Shown in pieces: positions 1-13,625 of a stretch of DNA of 64,000 nt (the stretch's first letter is position 1; every line of letters starts with the position of its first letter). This DNA is from Rostratula benghalensis. Taxonomy: Eukaryota; Chordata; Aves; Charadriiformes; Rostratulidae. Position numbers and translations under genes: made by a program. Below the pieces are notes generated by a model. It was given only the letters and a program-made list of their open reading frames with translations, did not search any database and was not told the DNA's origin. The stretch is from assembly GCA_013399305.1 (NCBI GenBank), contig VXAI01000066.1:586508-650507 (forward strand), written 5' to 3'.

Positions 1-3000
1 CTAAATTAAAAGCAACAATGCCAATGATAAAAAAAAAATATGTTGATAGAAATGTTAAATAGGACAATTTTACTGTAGGCAAGTGGTTTCCAACTTCAAT
101 TGAATTCCTAATTAAAGCCATGACTGCTATTTATTGTGCAATATGCTTATTTGGTGCTGCAGCATCTGCTGCTTGAAAGCAGCATTCACCCTCCTCTCCT
201 GGGTTAATTTAAGTTCACCCGCCTCCCCTCAGTTCAGTGCTGGCACTGGAGTCTCACAGAATGGGAATTCAGCACATTGCAGAGATTTAGTACCTATTCT
301 GAAGCCCAAATTTTCTTTAAAAAACCCACATTCTAATTGCTAAAAAACTTGTTTAAAAGCAGCAGGGACTGCAAGTAGAACATCAAGGTGTCCCCATGCA
401 TGCCATTCACTCTAATGCGCATAGGAAGCGGCCACAATTTGAAGTCCTCTGTTAGGAGAATTGGATGGCTAAGGGGTGAAACCTCCCTTCACAGCTCACA
501 AATGCAGCCACCCTGAAAATAAAAGGTAAGGCAAAGAGCTTCCTTTCTCCTCCTCTTACCTTCTTCAGCAGCCTCAGGCACAGTGATTTATCACCAATGC
601 TGTTTCTCTCCCAAGGAATCCTTTTGGAGCAATACCATAAGATCCAAGCAGGGATGTGGGCTGCCAGGCTGGGTTTTCCACAGACACAGGGCAGGATCCT
701 CTCTTTTCTCTGTATTTCCTTTGGAATTTAAATGAACAGACAGGAACAATTGTGGGGTAAAGCAGAGGTCAGCACGTGAGAGCTATTTGCCTACAGTGCC
801 ATATGGAAGGAGATGGAAGAAGCCACAAAGGGGACAGCATTGCACACAGTGGGCCCTCCCCTACCAGGGCAGCATGCTTACCCATCATCAAACTGGGCAG
901 ATGAAGACAGCTTGGCAAAGGTGGTAGTTCCTGCAGGTAGTGCCCAGGCATAAGCTGGGACCAGTGCCCACTTTAGTGTAGTGCCCCCAAGCTGAAAGAA
1001 CACAGATACTCCTTCCTTCTCAAGGAACTGAGGCTCTTAAAAAGCCTGAGAAGATAACCCTCTACCATCTGTATGAGCAAACACTTCTTTTCTGCTGTGA
1101 CAAGAAGGGTGCAAATATTTGTGCCAGGAAGTTAAGAATTTTGCACTGTCCTCAAAGAGGTATAGTCACACCTACAAGCCTGTGTTGAAGGAGATGGAGG
1201 ACAAGAAGATGCTGCACAGACTACAACTGGCACGATAGACTCACTTCCTTCAGTGAGGGTCAAGGAATTGAGAGAGCATCACAAAAATCAGAACAAAGGC
1301 TGCAAACATGCCTACATGTTTTCCAGATAAGCACATAAAGTGAAAGTGTTAATCTCAACCAACTCACACTTGTCTAAACTTCCCAAGCTTTCAGTTACCC
1401 AGAAGAGACTGCCAGCACTGAAGTGTCAACTGGCTGCAGCCACCAGAGAAGCAGGGCTGGAGGAGACCCTAGATGTTACCAATCTTATTTTTCCCCTCTC
1501 AGGTCACGCTCTTTCTCCAGGTGTTTTCACAACAGCACACAGCCCAGCAGAGCTGAGATTTCAGCCTTTGCTGCCCTCACAGCAGCACACCCCATTTACC
1601 CTGCCAGGAAGGGCAGGGACAAGCCTTATTCTGTAACGGAGGTGCTGCTGAATCAAAACTCCTCCCGAGAACTCAATCCTTTGCATCTCCCTTGGGATGC
1701 TGATTCTGGTAGTGGAATTTTTGTTTATTTGTCATTCCAGGACTTATATAAAGCATCTTAGTTCTTCACATGACAGCCTGGAGGTCCATTAGGCTGCTCT
1801 GTCCAGGGCTGGCTGTACTTGGGCCAACCAGGAAACAGATCAAAAAACTGAGAACCTTTGAACAGAGAGCACACTATTGCCAAGGACTATAGAATATGGC
1901 TGAAACATTAAAGAGTTTTTGGTGACTGTTTGGGGGAGGGAGAGAATTACATGATAAAACATAAGAATTCTTTTCCAGCATAGTTTAAATTGCTCCACAA
2001 TACTGATTAAAATAACAGAACATTATAGCTTGCTTAACTAAACATTATATTTCTAAATCCATTTTCAATTGTTTTCCTTCAATTTAAACATTTTGAGCAA
2101 TTTTATTGCTATTCATACCTGCTTGGTTTTTTTTTATTAGAAATTAAAATGCACATTTTTTTTATCTAGGTTACAGAGTGCTGGTACGTTTAACTCTTTC
2201 AGATCTGCAGACTGAGCACAGGGGAGTTATCGATAGCATAAACAATGTGCCTGCCCATTAGATTAAAATATTTACATTATAAGACACTTTTTGGCAATAA
2301 TGGCAATTAAGAGGAGAAAGAAATTAACAAAGAAGGTAGAGGGAAGGAAGATGGAGGTAGAAAGGTAGAATAAAGTAAAGCAGAGGGTATGAATGACAGC
2401 TTTGAGATTAACATTCCATTTAGCTCATTCCTATCCCTTCTTTACATTTGGGGGGCTTTTTTCTCTTGGCAGGAAAAACAAGGCAAAGACCCCAGAAGTT
2501 TTCAGAAATAAGGAAGTGAACCAATTGTGACTAAAGAAAAAGAAGTGTCTTTTGGACTGGAAAATAACAGTGAATCGTAAATACAATTCTGTAGCAAGAC
2601 AAGCACCTAGAGTTCTTCTCATATAGCGAGGTAATAATTATCAATACTGAGAGACAGACAGCTTTGCCAGGAGCCAAGCTGTGCATCATTTGAAAACCCC
2701 TCTTTCAGCTTAATGCCTCCCACATTTCCTTTTCCCCAGCCACCCTTCAATCCTTCTCTAGAAGGCTTCTCCCTGATGGTACAAGTCCACACTACCACCC
2801 TTCTAAAGTGGGAATCCCCCCCAAGTACCTTGGTAAAGATGGAATAAGTGGCCCCACCACGTTTATACCTGAACGTTTCTAATTTCTCCAAGTCAGCAGG
2901 GGACATTCAGAGACCACTAAGTGCTGGTAACCACATCAAAACATTAATTAACACAACTATATTCCCACACAAATAAAACATTAATATGGTAATTTCTAGC

Positions 3001-6000
3001 CTATAACCAGCTGGTATCTTTTCCCCAGCTATATAGATAGTAGGATTAACAGTGCAAAGCAAGTATTATAACAAAGTCAAATTAATATCACCTTTTCCCT
3101 GTTTTATAATTCAGAATCAAACAATAAATTATAGAAGTCCTTTAGAAATGGTCCCTCGTGAAATACTTCTCTTGGATCCATGCTCAGGGTGTAAATCCCT
3201 TTCTGCCAAGTTCTCCTGGTTTCTGTGTAATTCAAGGCTACTCAGGGACAGTTTCTCAGCCTGGACAATTGTGTGACCATCAGATGGTCCTGCTTTGGTT
3301 TCCACTTGCTGTCCCGAACTCTATCTTCTCTCTGTAGCTTTTTCTCTCTTAACACTTTTGAGATAAAAACAACCCACGTACATTCAAAGGTAGTTGCTGT
3401 GGTTCTGTTGCATACAGACAGAGAATAGGAAGAGAAACATTGTTAGGTCCAAGGTAAAACCAAGCCAGGAGAGTTTTCTGCAGGAGTGGTACTTGGTTAC
3501 TACTTTGAACATTTTATTTTTTAATTCTTCTCAGTCTCAAACCACCCTTGTCAAAAAACACACACATATATTTCTCTTCACTCTGCAATAATTTTGGCAT
3601 TGCCTTCAATGATAAATGCATTTTATGAACATTAACACATTATACATACATAATTTGAAAGAACTATGGGGAAAACAAGCAGCAAAAATATGAGCAATGT
3701 CAGTTAATGAAAAGCTCACATTTTCAAACTAGTGTTTGGCTAATTAAAACTGAATTAAGTGACTACAACATTAACTATGTCAACTATTTAGCATAAAAAG
3801 TTGTTAAATATATCATATTGTATGTAGGAAGAGCCTTGCAATCTTTAATTGTAAGAAATAGCCACGTACTATTTAATTGCACAACTTGGTAGGATATAAA
3901 ATTCAGTTATATGAATTATATTTAGTAAAATATTTTAAAACAAGTTGTTTCTAAGATTGTGGAATTTTATGGATAGTGTAATAGAATTGAAGCACATTCT
4001 TAATTACATAATTATTTCCACTTTTAAAGTCCAGCTAACAGCATAGCTGTTTTTGTTTTTACAGTCTAAGGTAGAAAAAGACATCAAGTTAAGTGCTTTG
4101 AATTTGCTTACTAAAAAATAAGTTTGGATTCTTACTTGAATCATTTTTCCACAAGATTTTGACTAATGTGAATCCAGTATCAGACTATACCAAGTCCTCC
4201 TTATTCACGGAAATTGTGTCCTCATGATAATACATACAGAAAAATATACAGAAAACTTCTGGCAACACTCAAGTGTGATACTAACCTTATCATAACTAAC
4301 ACATTTTTTAAAAAAAGACTAGAACAAAACCTGACAAGCCTGGGTACATGCAATGAGGATTATTACTGTCATTAAACTTCTGACATGAGGAAAACTGAAT
4401 CCTTCTTTCTCCTTCATCTATAAGGAGACTCTCCTATTTCTTCATCTACCATAATGATAATTGGATGGTTTTCATAGCCTATTCACCTCCCAGCATAATA
4501 CAGGCAGTTACTAATTTTTCCAAGCAGCCCATGCTAAATGTTGCTATGCATAAAAGCCATCACCAGTCAGGACAGGGATTAGAGTAGAGAACCACCCAGA
4601 AAAAAAAAATAAATAAAAATCACATAATACTCAACATTCATTAGGGTAATCCATTTTAGAAGCATTCTCCACCATACTTACAGTACAATTCACCAACAGC
4701 TAAACTCCAGGTATTGAATACAGGCTTGAAGAGCAGATGCACAGATAGCAGCAAGGAAAACTCTAGCTACTCTTTGAAGACCCCTAAGGCCCTCATCTCA
4801 GCAACACTTGTTTTCCTGGTTTCACACAATACCACTTGCCCTCCCTCATTATCAATCAGGAGTTTGCCTACCAACTGAAAGGGGGAGTGGCCTGACTGAT
4901 AGAAGATGATGGGATAAGAAACACACTTCCCAAAGCCAGGACAATAAACACAATCTCTTAAATTAAATCTCTCTAAATTAGAATCTTCCAGATTTTATTT
5001 TTTAATACAATCCTGTGTGGTAGCAAGGGTTCAAATTCCTATCTCTACATGCACCACTTCAATGTAACTCATCTACCACTAACTCCTTTGAAAGCCCCAT
5101 TTTATGAAGCTGGACTGCAGCTAACCATCTGGGCTCAGCCCAGAAAACCTATCAGTAAGCGTAAGGAAGTGAATAAACACCAGAGGAAACAAACACTCAA
5201 ACAAAAAGCAGATGAAAGAAAAACTAAAGCTTGTCTTCAAATTCACAAGTAAAACCTATCACAAGCCCCTATCTCTTGTGCCAACCGTGCATCCAGCAAC
5301 GCTGATCATTGAGGCATGGGCAGACACACTTAACAAATGGCCAAGGACATGCCAAAGTACTGCATAATCGCAGGCTTCTTTCACATATGCCCAATTCCAG
5401 ACCCATTTTTCAGATCTCCTTTCGTGGGCAGCATGGCCATTTAAAGGGATACTCAAAGCTATAGCAGAATACAGCATACCTTTAATTATCAAAACTGTCG
5501 TGCGCTGAGGCTGCCGCTCACCCATCCCGCTCTTCACCTCAGTGGGCAAGAAGTCTTCAGGCTCGTTGCAATAGCCACACTTGTAAACTCAACCTCTCAG
5601 AGGTTATCAAGTGAAGCATCTTAAATAGCACACCAAAAGAGCAGAAATACAGGGCTTAACTTCACTGTGGGCAACTCACATGCAAAAAGGTAAATTTAAA
5701 AAATATAAAACAGGAAAGACACTCAACTACAAAGAGCAGCAGATACACAGTCCTTACTTTAGCCTCAGCTGTGTCATTAGGGCTCAGTTCATGGAACTAG
5801 CAGACCCATCTGTATTCATTTAGTGTCTCCCTTAAATTCCCAAGATCCCCTTCTTTCCTTAGAAAGATCTAGCCAGATCAGGTAATGTGACTCAGGCAGC
5901 TTCCACTGCTGTAATTCTCTATGACTTCCTTTGGGTTTGGCATGAGGTGTTTTGCCTTAAATCCCTTTGAGTTGTCAGCTTCCCCCTTCTCAATTTCCCC

Positions 6001-6554
6001 TGATTGTTTTGTTAAAACCAAACAATACACACTATTAGCAGACTAACTCATGCTGGCCTGGTTATTGTCACACAAACAAAATGATTAACTATCAAAATCA
6101 AGTGGTCTTTGTACCACTTGTTGAATGCCTTCCACCTTAACTAATGAAAGCTTTGATTCCACATTTAAATTCAGTTTCCAAGTTTCATAAAGAACACAAA
6201 CATAGGAACGCTAATAATTACAAGGCCAACGGATACATTTTATCACCATCCTTTGTAGATAGGGTGATCCACTGGATGATGATTCTGTTTTAAAGTGCTG
6301 GTTTATGCTCATCTCAATTTACTTTACACTCATTCTTACATTAATATTTATCATGTCTGATGAGAATTGATATAAACAAGCATAATCAAGATTATTTTAC
6401 CATCCTTATTACACAAACACTTTTGGGTAATTTTATGAAAGAGAAAAACATGGTTGTCTATTTATTCAGATCTACAAGTATCACATAGGACAGTGATCTT
6501 AGTCACAACCTCATTAGTTTTATAGCTACAGCTATAGTTAACAGTTCAGCAGCA
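1..6554. other. Intergenic sequence downstream of TSHZ3; no gene seen
   Basis: Only short open frames occur, none with recognisable domains or support. Composition is mixed, with a markedly AT-rich stretch at about 3,560-4,150 containing several TAATTA-type homeodomain cores and no repeat that I recognise. A/T-rich simple sequence sits near 4,601-4,618. The AT-rich, repeat-free stretch is the most plausible place for a conserved non-coding element here, but that is inference. Confidence 0.6.
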
Positions 6555-7010
6555 ATATCAACAAACTGGAGAGAGTCCAGGGGACTGAAGACATGAGAAT
6601 ACAGGCTGGAGGTACTAAATTTGTTTACCCTGGAGAAGGGGTGGTTTAGGGAGAATCTAGTTATCTAGTTGCTTGTACCAGCTCAGGCAGGGTTATAGTA
6701 GGCTCTTCTCAGATATGCACATCAAAAGAACAAGAGGCAACAATCACAAAATGCAGCAGAAGAAATCCAAATGAGCTAAAAGAAAAAAAAAAAAAAAAGA
6801 AAAAAAAAAAAAAAGAAAAGTCAAGAGTCTTTACACACTGGGACAAGAGGCTGAAGAATCTCCATCCATAAAGAAGATTTTAATTTTTCATCTGTGTAAG
6901 GTAGACAATCCTTGAGCAACTCACTCTAATTTTTGGTATAGGCCTGTATGGAGCAAAGGATTGGGCTTCCCAGACCCACAGATCCTCCCAACCTAAATTA
7001 TCTGATTCCA
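6555..7010 (+). mobile_element. CR1-family LINE, 3' fragment
   Basis: The plus strand follows the CR1 3' region in order: a CTGGAGAGAGTCCAG start, CCTGGAGAAGG, ACAAGAGGCAAC followed by a decayed matching stretch, CACTGGGACAAGAGGCTG in place of the usual CACTGGAACAGGCTG, GAATCTCCATCC, and a final segment similar to GGTCCCTCCCAACC with TGATTC. It is 5' truncated and diverged. A roughly 40-bp A-rich tract (6,781-6,820) sits where CR1 normally has a short A run before CTTCTTTAC. Terminal octamer repeats are nearly lost. Confidence 0.75.
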
Positions 7011-8336
7011 GTGCATGTGTAAAACAAAGCAGGAGAGTGCCTGCATATCTTCTGCTTTACATGTGGTGAATCCAATCAGCCACCACAGAAGCACTTGTTT
7101 TCTTGGACAAAATAGCCACCAGCATTAAATATGATACAAAGGAGAAAATGCTTGAAAAACCTAAGAAAAAGATGGAGAAACTTGTTTAGTGATGGCCTGT
7201 GCCCTGCATATTTTAAGAAGCAAAATACGTCCACAGTTTATGTGATTCTCTAGCTAAGAGAGAAGTTTCGGCTCTTTCCATGGGTTTTGGATGAAAAAAA
7301 ATGTGTTGGTGGCAAAAAGCAGGAGAGGAACAGGACCTTTTGCATCCCACTGAGATTTGCTAGGGAAACATAAGAGGTAGGATTCTCAGTTCACTTTAGC
7401 AATTACCTTACCTTGCATAAATAACCAACAAATCCTTAGGTCATTTATCCCAAAATCTCATAAATACCATAGTTACTTAAACTAAAAAAGATTCCTCTGG
7501 TGACTTTCAAGCCAAAATCGTGTCATAGATTCTTAGGTACTTAAATAAAAACTTGCAGCATAAAAGATTTTTCTATCAGGCAGATGATTTTGTGGGTCAT
7601 TCTTACACTAATGTCACACAATAGATTTTGGGGTTTGCTTCCTGGTAGAATAGGATGATCTTTGGTCTTATCATGGACTTTCCTTTTCACCTGCAATTCA
7701 TGAGTAGACTGTCATTCAAGACTCTGTGCTTCAAAGTCTCTGCAAATCCAGGTTGACTCCGAGCTCTCAAACAGAAATAAACACACTGCAACATGGATCA
7801 AAGCAGGTATTTATGCTGAAAATCACCCTCCAATGGGAACTAGGGACATCTAAGTTGTCAAGCGAAGGCAGAAGACCCACATTAGGTGACTGCAGCCCAG
7901 AGTAACAAGACTTTCCCTTTGCCTCTGAGGGCAGTGGCATTAGAAACCCTTATAGCAGCTTTCCAGTTGCCAGTCATTGCTCTCTCTAGAGAAGATGTGT
8001 TCCTTTCTCTTGAATTACTGGGAATTTTTTCAAGTCACACCTTACATGGTAGAAATCTTTCCAACAATTTGGATGAAGAAATGGTTACAAAATGAATAGC
8101 AGCATTTAGAACTTATTGTTTTCTGGGTTTTTTTCCTCGCTTTCTGAAACTGAAATATAAGAGTTATTAACAGAAGATAATCTGTTTTCCCTTGTCAGGC
8201 AAAGTTTATGAGCTATGTTTGTCACAACTAGAGCAAAGACTTGATGAGAAGCCCTCACACACACAAGTTTCAAGATGATGAATAATTTTTGATTAAATCT
8301 TTGACATGAAAAGTTTGCAAATCCATTTACTGCCAG

Positions 8337-8361
8337 AAAAAAAAAAAAAAAAAAAAAAAAA
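8337..8361 (+). repeat. Poly(A) tract, A25
   Basis: Twenty-five consecutive A. The sequence on its 5' side does not resemble a retroposon 3' end, so it may simply be a microsatellite. Confidence 0.95.
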
Positions 8362-11300
8362 GATTTGGTGCAAACACAAGGGAAGTCATCTTCCATGATT
8401 ATATAATGATATATTTCCTTTGAGATTAATATTGCAAGCCAGGAAAGGGGAAAAGGTCAGCAAGATGACTTAAGATGTTAGCAAGAATTTAAGTATCAGT
8501 ACTGCCTACTACTGCTCATCTTTAGCATCAGTATTATTTACAACCAATCACAGCTGGGAAGTCTGAGTTGATATTTCAGAAGAACCTATATAGTTATGTT
8601 CTACAGAACAGGAAAGAAGCAAAACTTCACCACCATCTCTATGCCAATGCTGGGGACCTCTGAAGTATGCAAGCAGTAGTGATGTCCAAGACTGCGACAG
8701 TAGAAGAGGGGGGCAGCATTGTACTGCTGGAAAAGCTGCATTTTCTTGTTCCTGCTGTCAGCTCTGTCACCCACACTGTAACACCAGTTGACCTGACTTC
8801 TAGAGCAAGATAGTTACCAATTCTTATAGATTATTATATCTTTATACCACACAGGGTTGGCAGTCTCCTCTCCCATGCCGCCTGCACAATGGGAAGGTTG
8901 GATTACATACTCTGGTCAGTCCTGCTGAATGTATTTATGATGAGGAGCCAAGAGATAGGTCTTTATGCTGCTTCTGGCATGGAGCACTATGGTTTGGTTT
9001 TTCATTCTGATGGTATTGTCACTGCTGGGAGTTCTGAGCTGAAAGTCCTATCTGAAGTCCAATGTTTTGGGTTCAGCTTCCAAGTCCTGACACTAAACCT
9101 CTGTAGAACAAAGATTTGAATAAATTGTATATGCTGCTTGTACATTATATAATACATTCCTCTTATGTGCAAGACTAGAGTAGCATTTCCTTTTTTCATG
9201 AGGTAATTTCAGTTCCTTCTATGAATAGCAGTCTCATCATGTATAACCAGAAGATGTTGGCATTAATATAGTATTCTATTTTTAATTGCACACTATACAA
9301 CTAGCAAGTAACTAACACATCTCTGTAATCTAATCCATGTTTATGTCTTTTTTACTTCAGTATTTCCCTTTTGCATTTTCAGAATACACCTCCAGAAGAA
9401 GGGGTGATGGAATCCTCAAACCAATTTCTGTGATTTGGGAGTGAATCACAAGCCTATGAAAACGGTAATTAGCTTTGGTAATGCGACTGTAAATCAGGCA
9501 ACCATACAACTGCAGTTAGGCTTTCTGAGATGTGAGGTGAGGTGCAAGGGAAATAATCTTCTAGTTTCTTCTAGTGATCACAGTCACTGAAGCACAGCCT
9601 GCTGAGGTGTTTAGTCCTCTCAGGTTTACATCAGGATAATGACTTGGATTTTCTAATACTCTAATGATGGTTTCATCAGTGTGACTCTCCCACCCACAGT
9701 TATAAGCAAGGATTGAGGATGACTTGAAATAGGAGGCTCCAGGAGGCAGGCAATAGACAACTTGCATGTCCAAGGAGATAGGATTTGTGGTCCACAAAGC
9801 AGCTGTTTGTCTCTAAGATCTGACTAGGACTGAGTGACCTTGGAGCCTAGACAGGCTTACAAAATGTACGTAATGCCATATCAAGCTCAGGATTTGACCT
9901 TCTGTGACAGCTGAGGAGGTTAGTGTTATCAGAAATTCCATATCATGGCATAAGACATAGCTCCACTTTCAACACAGGCTTTTCAAGTATTGCCACATAG
10001 CTTAAGGGATACGACTTTATTGCCATTCAACTTTGTCTCCTATTAAGAACCAAAATGTTATAAGTCAAGAAGTCATGTCAAATAGTAGAGTAATATTTGA
10101 AATGTCTTTGAACAGGGCTCTCTGCATTCAAACCCACTTAAATATCTGCTTCTTTGTTACTCCTCCTGGAATATAGCACGGATTTTTCTCAGCATTGCCC
10201 CTGAATTCCAGACTATGTTGGAGAACAGGGAAGCCTGGCTGAGGAAATTGCAACCATTTCAGAGGACTCAGACACAACCTTGCTTTTTACAGCAATGCAT
10301 CCTAATGCATTTAGACAACTGCCAGGTCAGTTGCAGACCCAAACAATTTTGTGTTGTTTCCCAGAGAAGAAACTCAGAGATTTTTCCGAGGGGCTGACTG
10401 CAACTCACTCAAGACCTGTTTGTTACCATTATATGAGAAGATACAAGCAACACATTTGTCTAGCACTTACAAGAGAAAAAAAGCAAGAGAATTTTGATAT
10501 TAAAAAACTGCAAGTGTTGGAAGGGGAAAAAACTTAGATTATATCTGTACTGGACTATAAACCCAAAGGGAAGCAGGAAACTCAAAAATGCAATGGAGGC
10601 TTTATAGATAAGCTTTAGCAGTTAATTGTGAGGGATGACCTTTTTATAATGTTTGAAAAATGCACTGTATTATCTCCTAGTTTATAACTCAGAATTATTT
10701 GTCCATAAATGTATCAATTAAAAAACCCCAAATTCTAGCATTTTTACACACTATCAGCCTCATATTTTTCCAGGTCGTTACGGTTTGTTGCAGGCGGTTC
10801 CAAGGCTATGGTTACTAAGGAATTTGCTCCATTTAATTGTGTAACAGCCTATGTGAATGTCCACTCAGTTCCTAATTTTCATGGTACAGTTTTAATAATT
10901 GTAAAGAGTCAAAGGCATAAGAAATCTTTGATTCATTTGGAACAGTTTTCACTGTAGAAGACTTGGCCACCAATACAAAGTCTGTGGAGCTGCGTGACCC
11001 CTTGCAAGGCAGCTTTGGCTCCCAGGGATACTGCAGCAGAACAGATGATGGCTCTAAAGCACGGATGTAGGAAGAAACACATCAGGAAAAGGTTCTTTAC
11101 GACTCCAGGTGCAGTTCTGCAAAGACCTTCACTGGCAAACAAAACCCATTGGAGACATTGCTACCCTAGTCCTTGGTCTGTGATCCCACTTTGGCACTGC
11201 TGCTTGCTCACCCTGCAGTCTGGCTTTAAAGAAGTCCGAAAAACCCAGCTCCTCTCTGTTGCTAGCAGTGTCAAAAAGACCTCAAAAAGAGGACTTACCC

Positions 11301-11568
11301 AGCCATGTTTTCAGTCTGTTATGTGCCATTGTCCCTTATACTCCTTTGTCCCTAAGTGACCCTTCTTTCTCCCTGCCTGCATTCCCTCCTGCCTGCTTCT
11401 CCCCTCAAAGCTACCCTTAGTCTTTTATCTCCACATCCCAGCTCATTCCTTCTTCCTCAGCATCTGCTGTCTCTCTCTGCCATGCAGGGATGCTACAAAG
11501 GAAGGGAGAAGTACAAAATTCAAAGGATCATCAAAAATCATTTCTAGTAGACAATAAAATCCATAGCT

Positions 11569-11594
11569 ATACAATTATTATATACAATTATTAT
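11569..11594 (+). repeat. 13-bp perfect tandem duplication
   Basis: The unit ATACAATTATTAT occurs twice with no spacer in an AT-rich stretch, a short local duplication. Confidence 0.95.
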
Positions 11595-13242
11595 GTGACA
11601 TCACTACAGGGCATGGTGAAGGTTGTTTACTTGCCTTAATTAGGTATTTTGCTACTTTAACATGTTTGTGTTTCTTTTAAGCTTAATCATGTCTATTGAA
11701 TTTTGTGGGCTTGTAAAAGTTATTTTAGGGATAATTACAACACCCTGTTTATTTCTTTTACCCCCAAGTTACTGAAATACACTCTCAACTTCAACTCTAT
11801 TTTAACTCAATGTTTTCATTAGGGAATATACAGAGCTTCTTGTATTCCGGAACTGAATTCTGTTAAATTATATTAAATACAAATTTCATTTGTAATTTCT
11901 TTACTTTGAAACTGAAAAATAGCCAATTAAGGATCCTATTACAAAAATTAGTGGCACTCATCTACAAATCTCAGCTTGATGATCCTGACTAATTTTTTAA
12001 CCTCCGAACAGTTGAATCCTAAAAAACTATTTTGAGACACAACATATTTTTTACTCATAGGTAGGTGACAGGAAGCTGGTCCCAGGTGAAAAACTCTGTC
12101 AGAAAGAAGGACAGATAAACTTTCTCACTGTATTTTTCTCTGTAAGAAGTAACTGAAGCTCTCAAATCCTACCTTTCAAGTGCATTTACCCACTAGAGAA
12201 GAACAGAAAAACCCAGTGTCCATGGACACCCACTGCTGCATGCTGGTTGGGAGTTCCTGAGATCCTGGAGGCCACCACAGCTCTGCTTCTCCTACTGAAA
12301 AGGTACCACAGGAGGCATTGACGTCATATCTGACATCCAAGATTTGCAGCTTCATGTCAGCACTGAAGGTGGAAGGTAGGAGGAGAGGGGAAGCTCTGAG
12401 CTGTGATGCTAGCTGGCCATCAAAGGCAGACTGCTGGTTCTAAACAAGCGATAAGGCGAGGGGAAAAAGAGTTTTCCATGACTGTGGAAACAGACCCACC
12501 ACCTCCAAATCCATATCAGAACTTCCAGCCATCAAGACGTAAAGCCTCTACAGAACATAAAGGCCAATCGTATTCTCTGGTATTTGCTTCTGGAGCCAAG
12601 TCCTGCTGGGGGAATAAAATTTCTTTGGAAATTAAAAAGTCAGGATTTCTCTTAAATCCTTTTAACAATGTCTGCATACAACTAGAATCTCACTTTTGCC
12701 TCCCTCCCCTTCCACCCTCCATCTAAAGTTTACATTAGTTCAAAGGTCTGATGGATTATTAGGATTTAGGGTTGGGGTTTTTTTGTCTTTATTTTTTTTT
12801 TTGGTGGATTTTGGCTCCTTGAAAAGGGACAGCCTGTTATAACAGGTGCATTGCAGACAGGTGCTGCATAAGGTTCCCTACATAGCTCTGCCAATGCTTT
12901 TCAATCATGATCTGCAACACCCCTGTTACTCCTGTGTGGGGCCTCCCCTCCGCTGCAGTTGCCAAGGTTATGAATTATGCCATCCTGTATTGATTTGGAC
13001 AAATGTCCACTGCTGACTAGGTTGACACCACTGAACTTGGTTCATGGGAACACAAGCCAAACCCTGGAAGGCTCAAGTGTAGCATTTAACCCAGTGTTCA
13101 GTCCTTCACACGGTTTTTCTTTTTGATTCAGTCACACATTATGTACCCTGACTCCCGTGTAGAAGATTTGTGGCAATTGCATGATGTATGAGGTGCCATT
13201 TGTAAAATATTATTTAGTGTAAAACATGATGTTTTTTCTGTT

Positions 13243-13625
13243 GATTTACAAGTTGGATTTATAAATCTGCACTTCTCACAGTTTGAGTTATATATCTTGC
13301 CTCTGATTTATAAAACTCACCAGTAAATCTTTAGCAGAAAGTTTTGATTCAGAAATCATTATTTTAAACATTAGATTTAGCTAAAACATTCAACTGCTTT
13401 ATAAGTCATGAAATGGATTTACATACCCCAATCTGGATTTACAAATTCTACAGCAGATTTACAAATCATGCTGAGAAATTCCTAAATAAAATGCTTTGAT
13501 TTATAAATCTTCACTTTGCACTTCAGATACAAGTGACTGATTTATTACTCCGAAGCTATACAATGATGATTTAGTTTATAAAATCCTACTTTTACTTTAA
13601 CTTGCAATTTATAAATACTGATTAG
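13243..13625 (+). repeat. Degenerate 20-21 bp tandem array with GATTTAYAAATC core
   Basis: Ten exact GATTTA hexamers lie on one strand, starting at 13,243, 13,256, 13,305, 13,374, 13,416, 13,436, 13,456, 13,498, 13,539 and 13,568. Several extend to the palindrome GATTTAYAAATC (13,256, 13,456, 13,498). Degenerate copies fill the longer intervals at the expected register (13,285, 13,346, 13,395, 13,605). From 13,374 to 13,539 the register holds for eight units averaging 20.6 bp. Two short insertions of 7-8 bp disturb it (near 13,367 and 13,560). It reads as an old minisatellite or a set of phased protein sites. No coding potential. Confidence 0.8.

Larger units (their letters stand above)
7011..13242. 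other. Intergenic sequence; no gene seen
   Basis: No supportable coding region or RNA gene. An uninterrupted A25 tract lies at 8,337-8,361. An AT-rich interval at 10,620-10,920 has several conserved-element-like homeodomain cores. A perfect 13-bp tandem duplication lies at 11,569-11,594. A stretch at 10,990-11,360 stays open for 121 codons but resembles no known protein. Confidence 0.6.

Noticed and set aside
10770..10830. Half X-box-like sequence near CTATGGTTAC
   Set aside because: Only one arm fits the RFX consensus, unlike the complete palindrome at 46,964.
10994..11359. 121-codon plus-strand frame, and a weak CR1-like phrase near 11,060-11,105
   Set aside because: No recognisable protein. 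The CR1 resemblance covers only a few words and does not continue in order.
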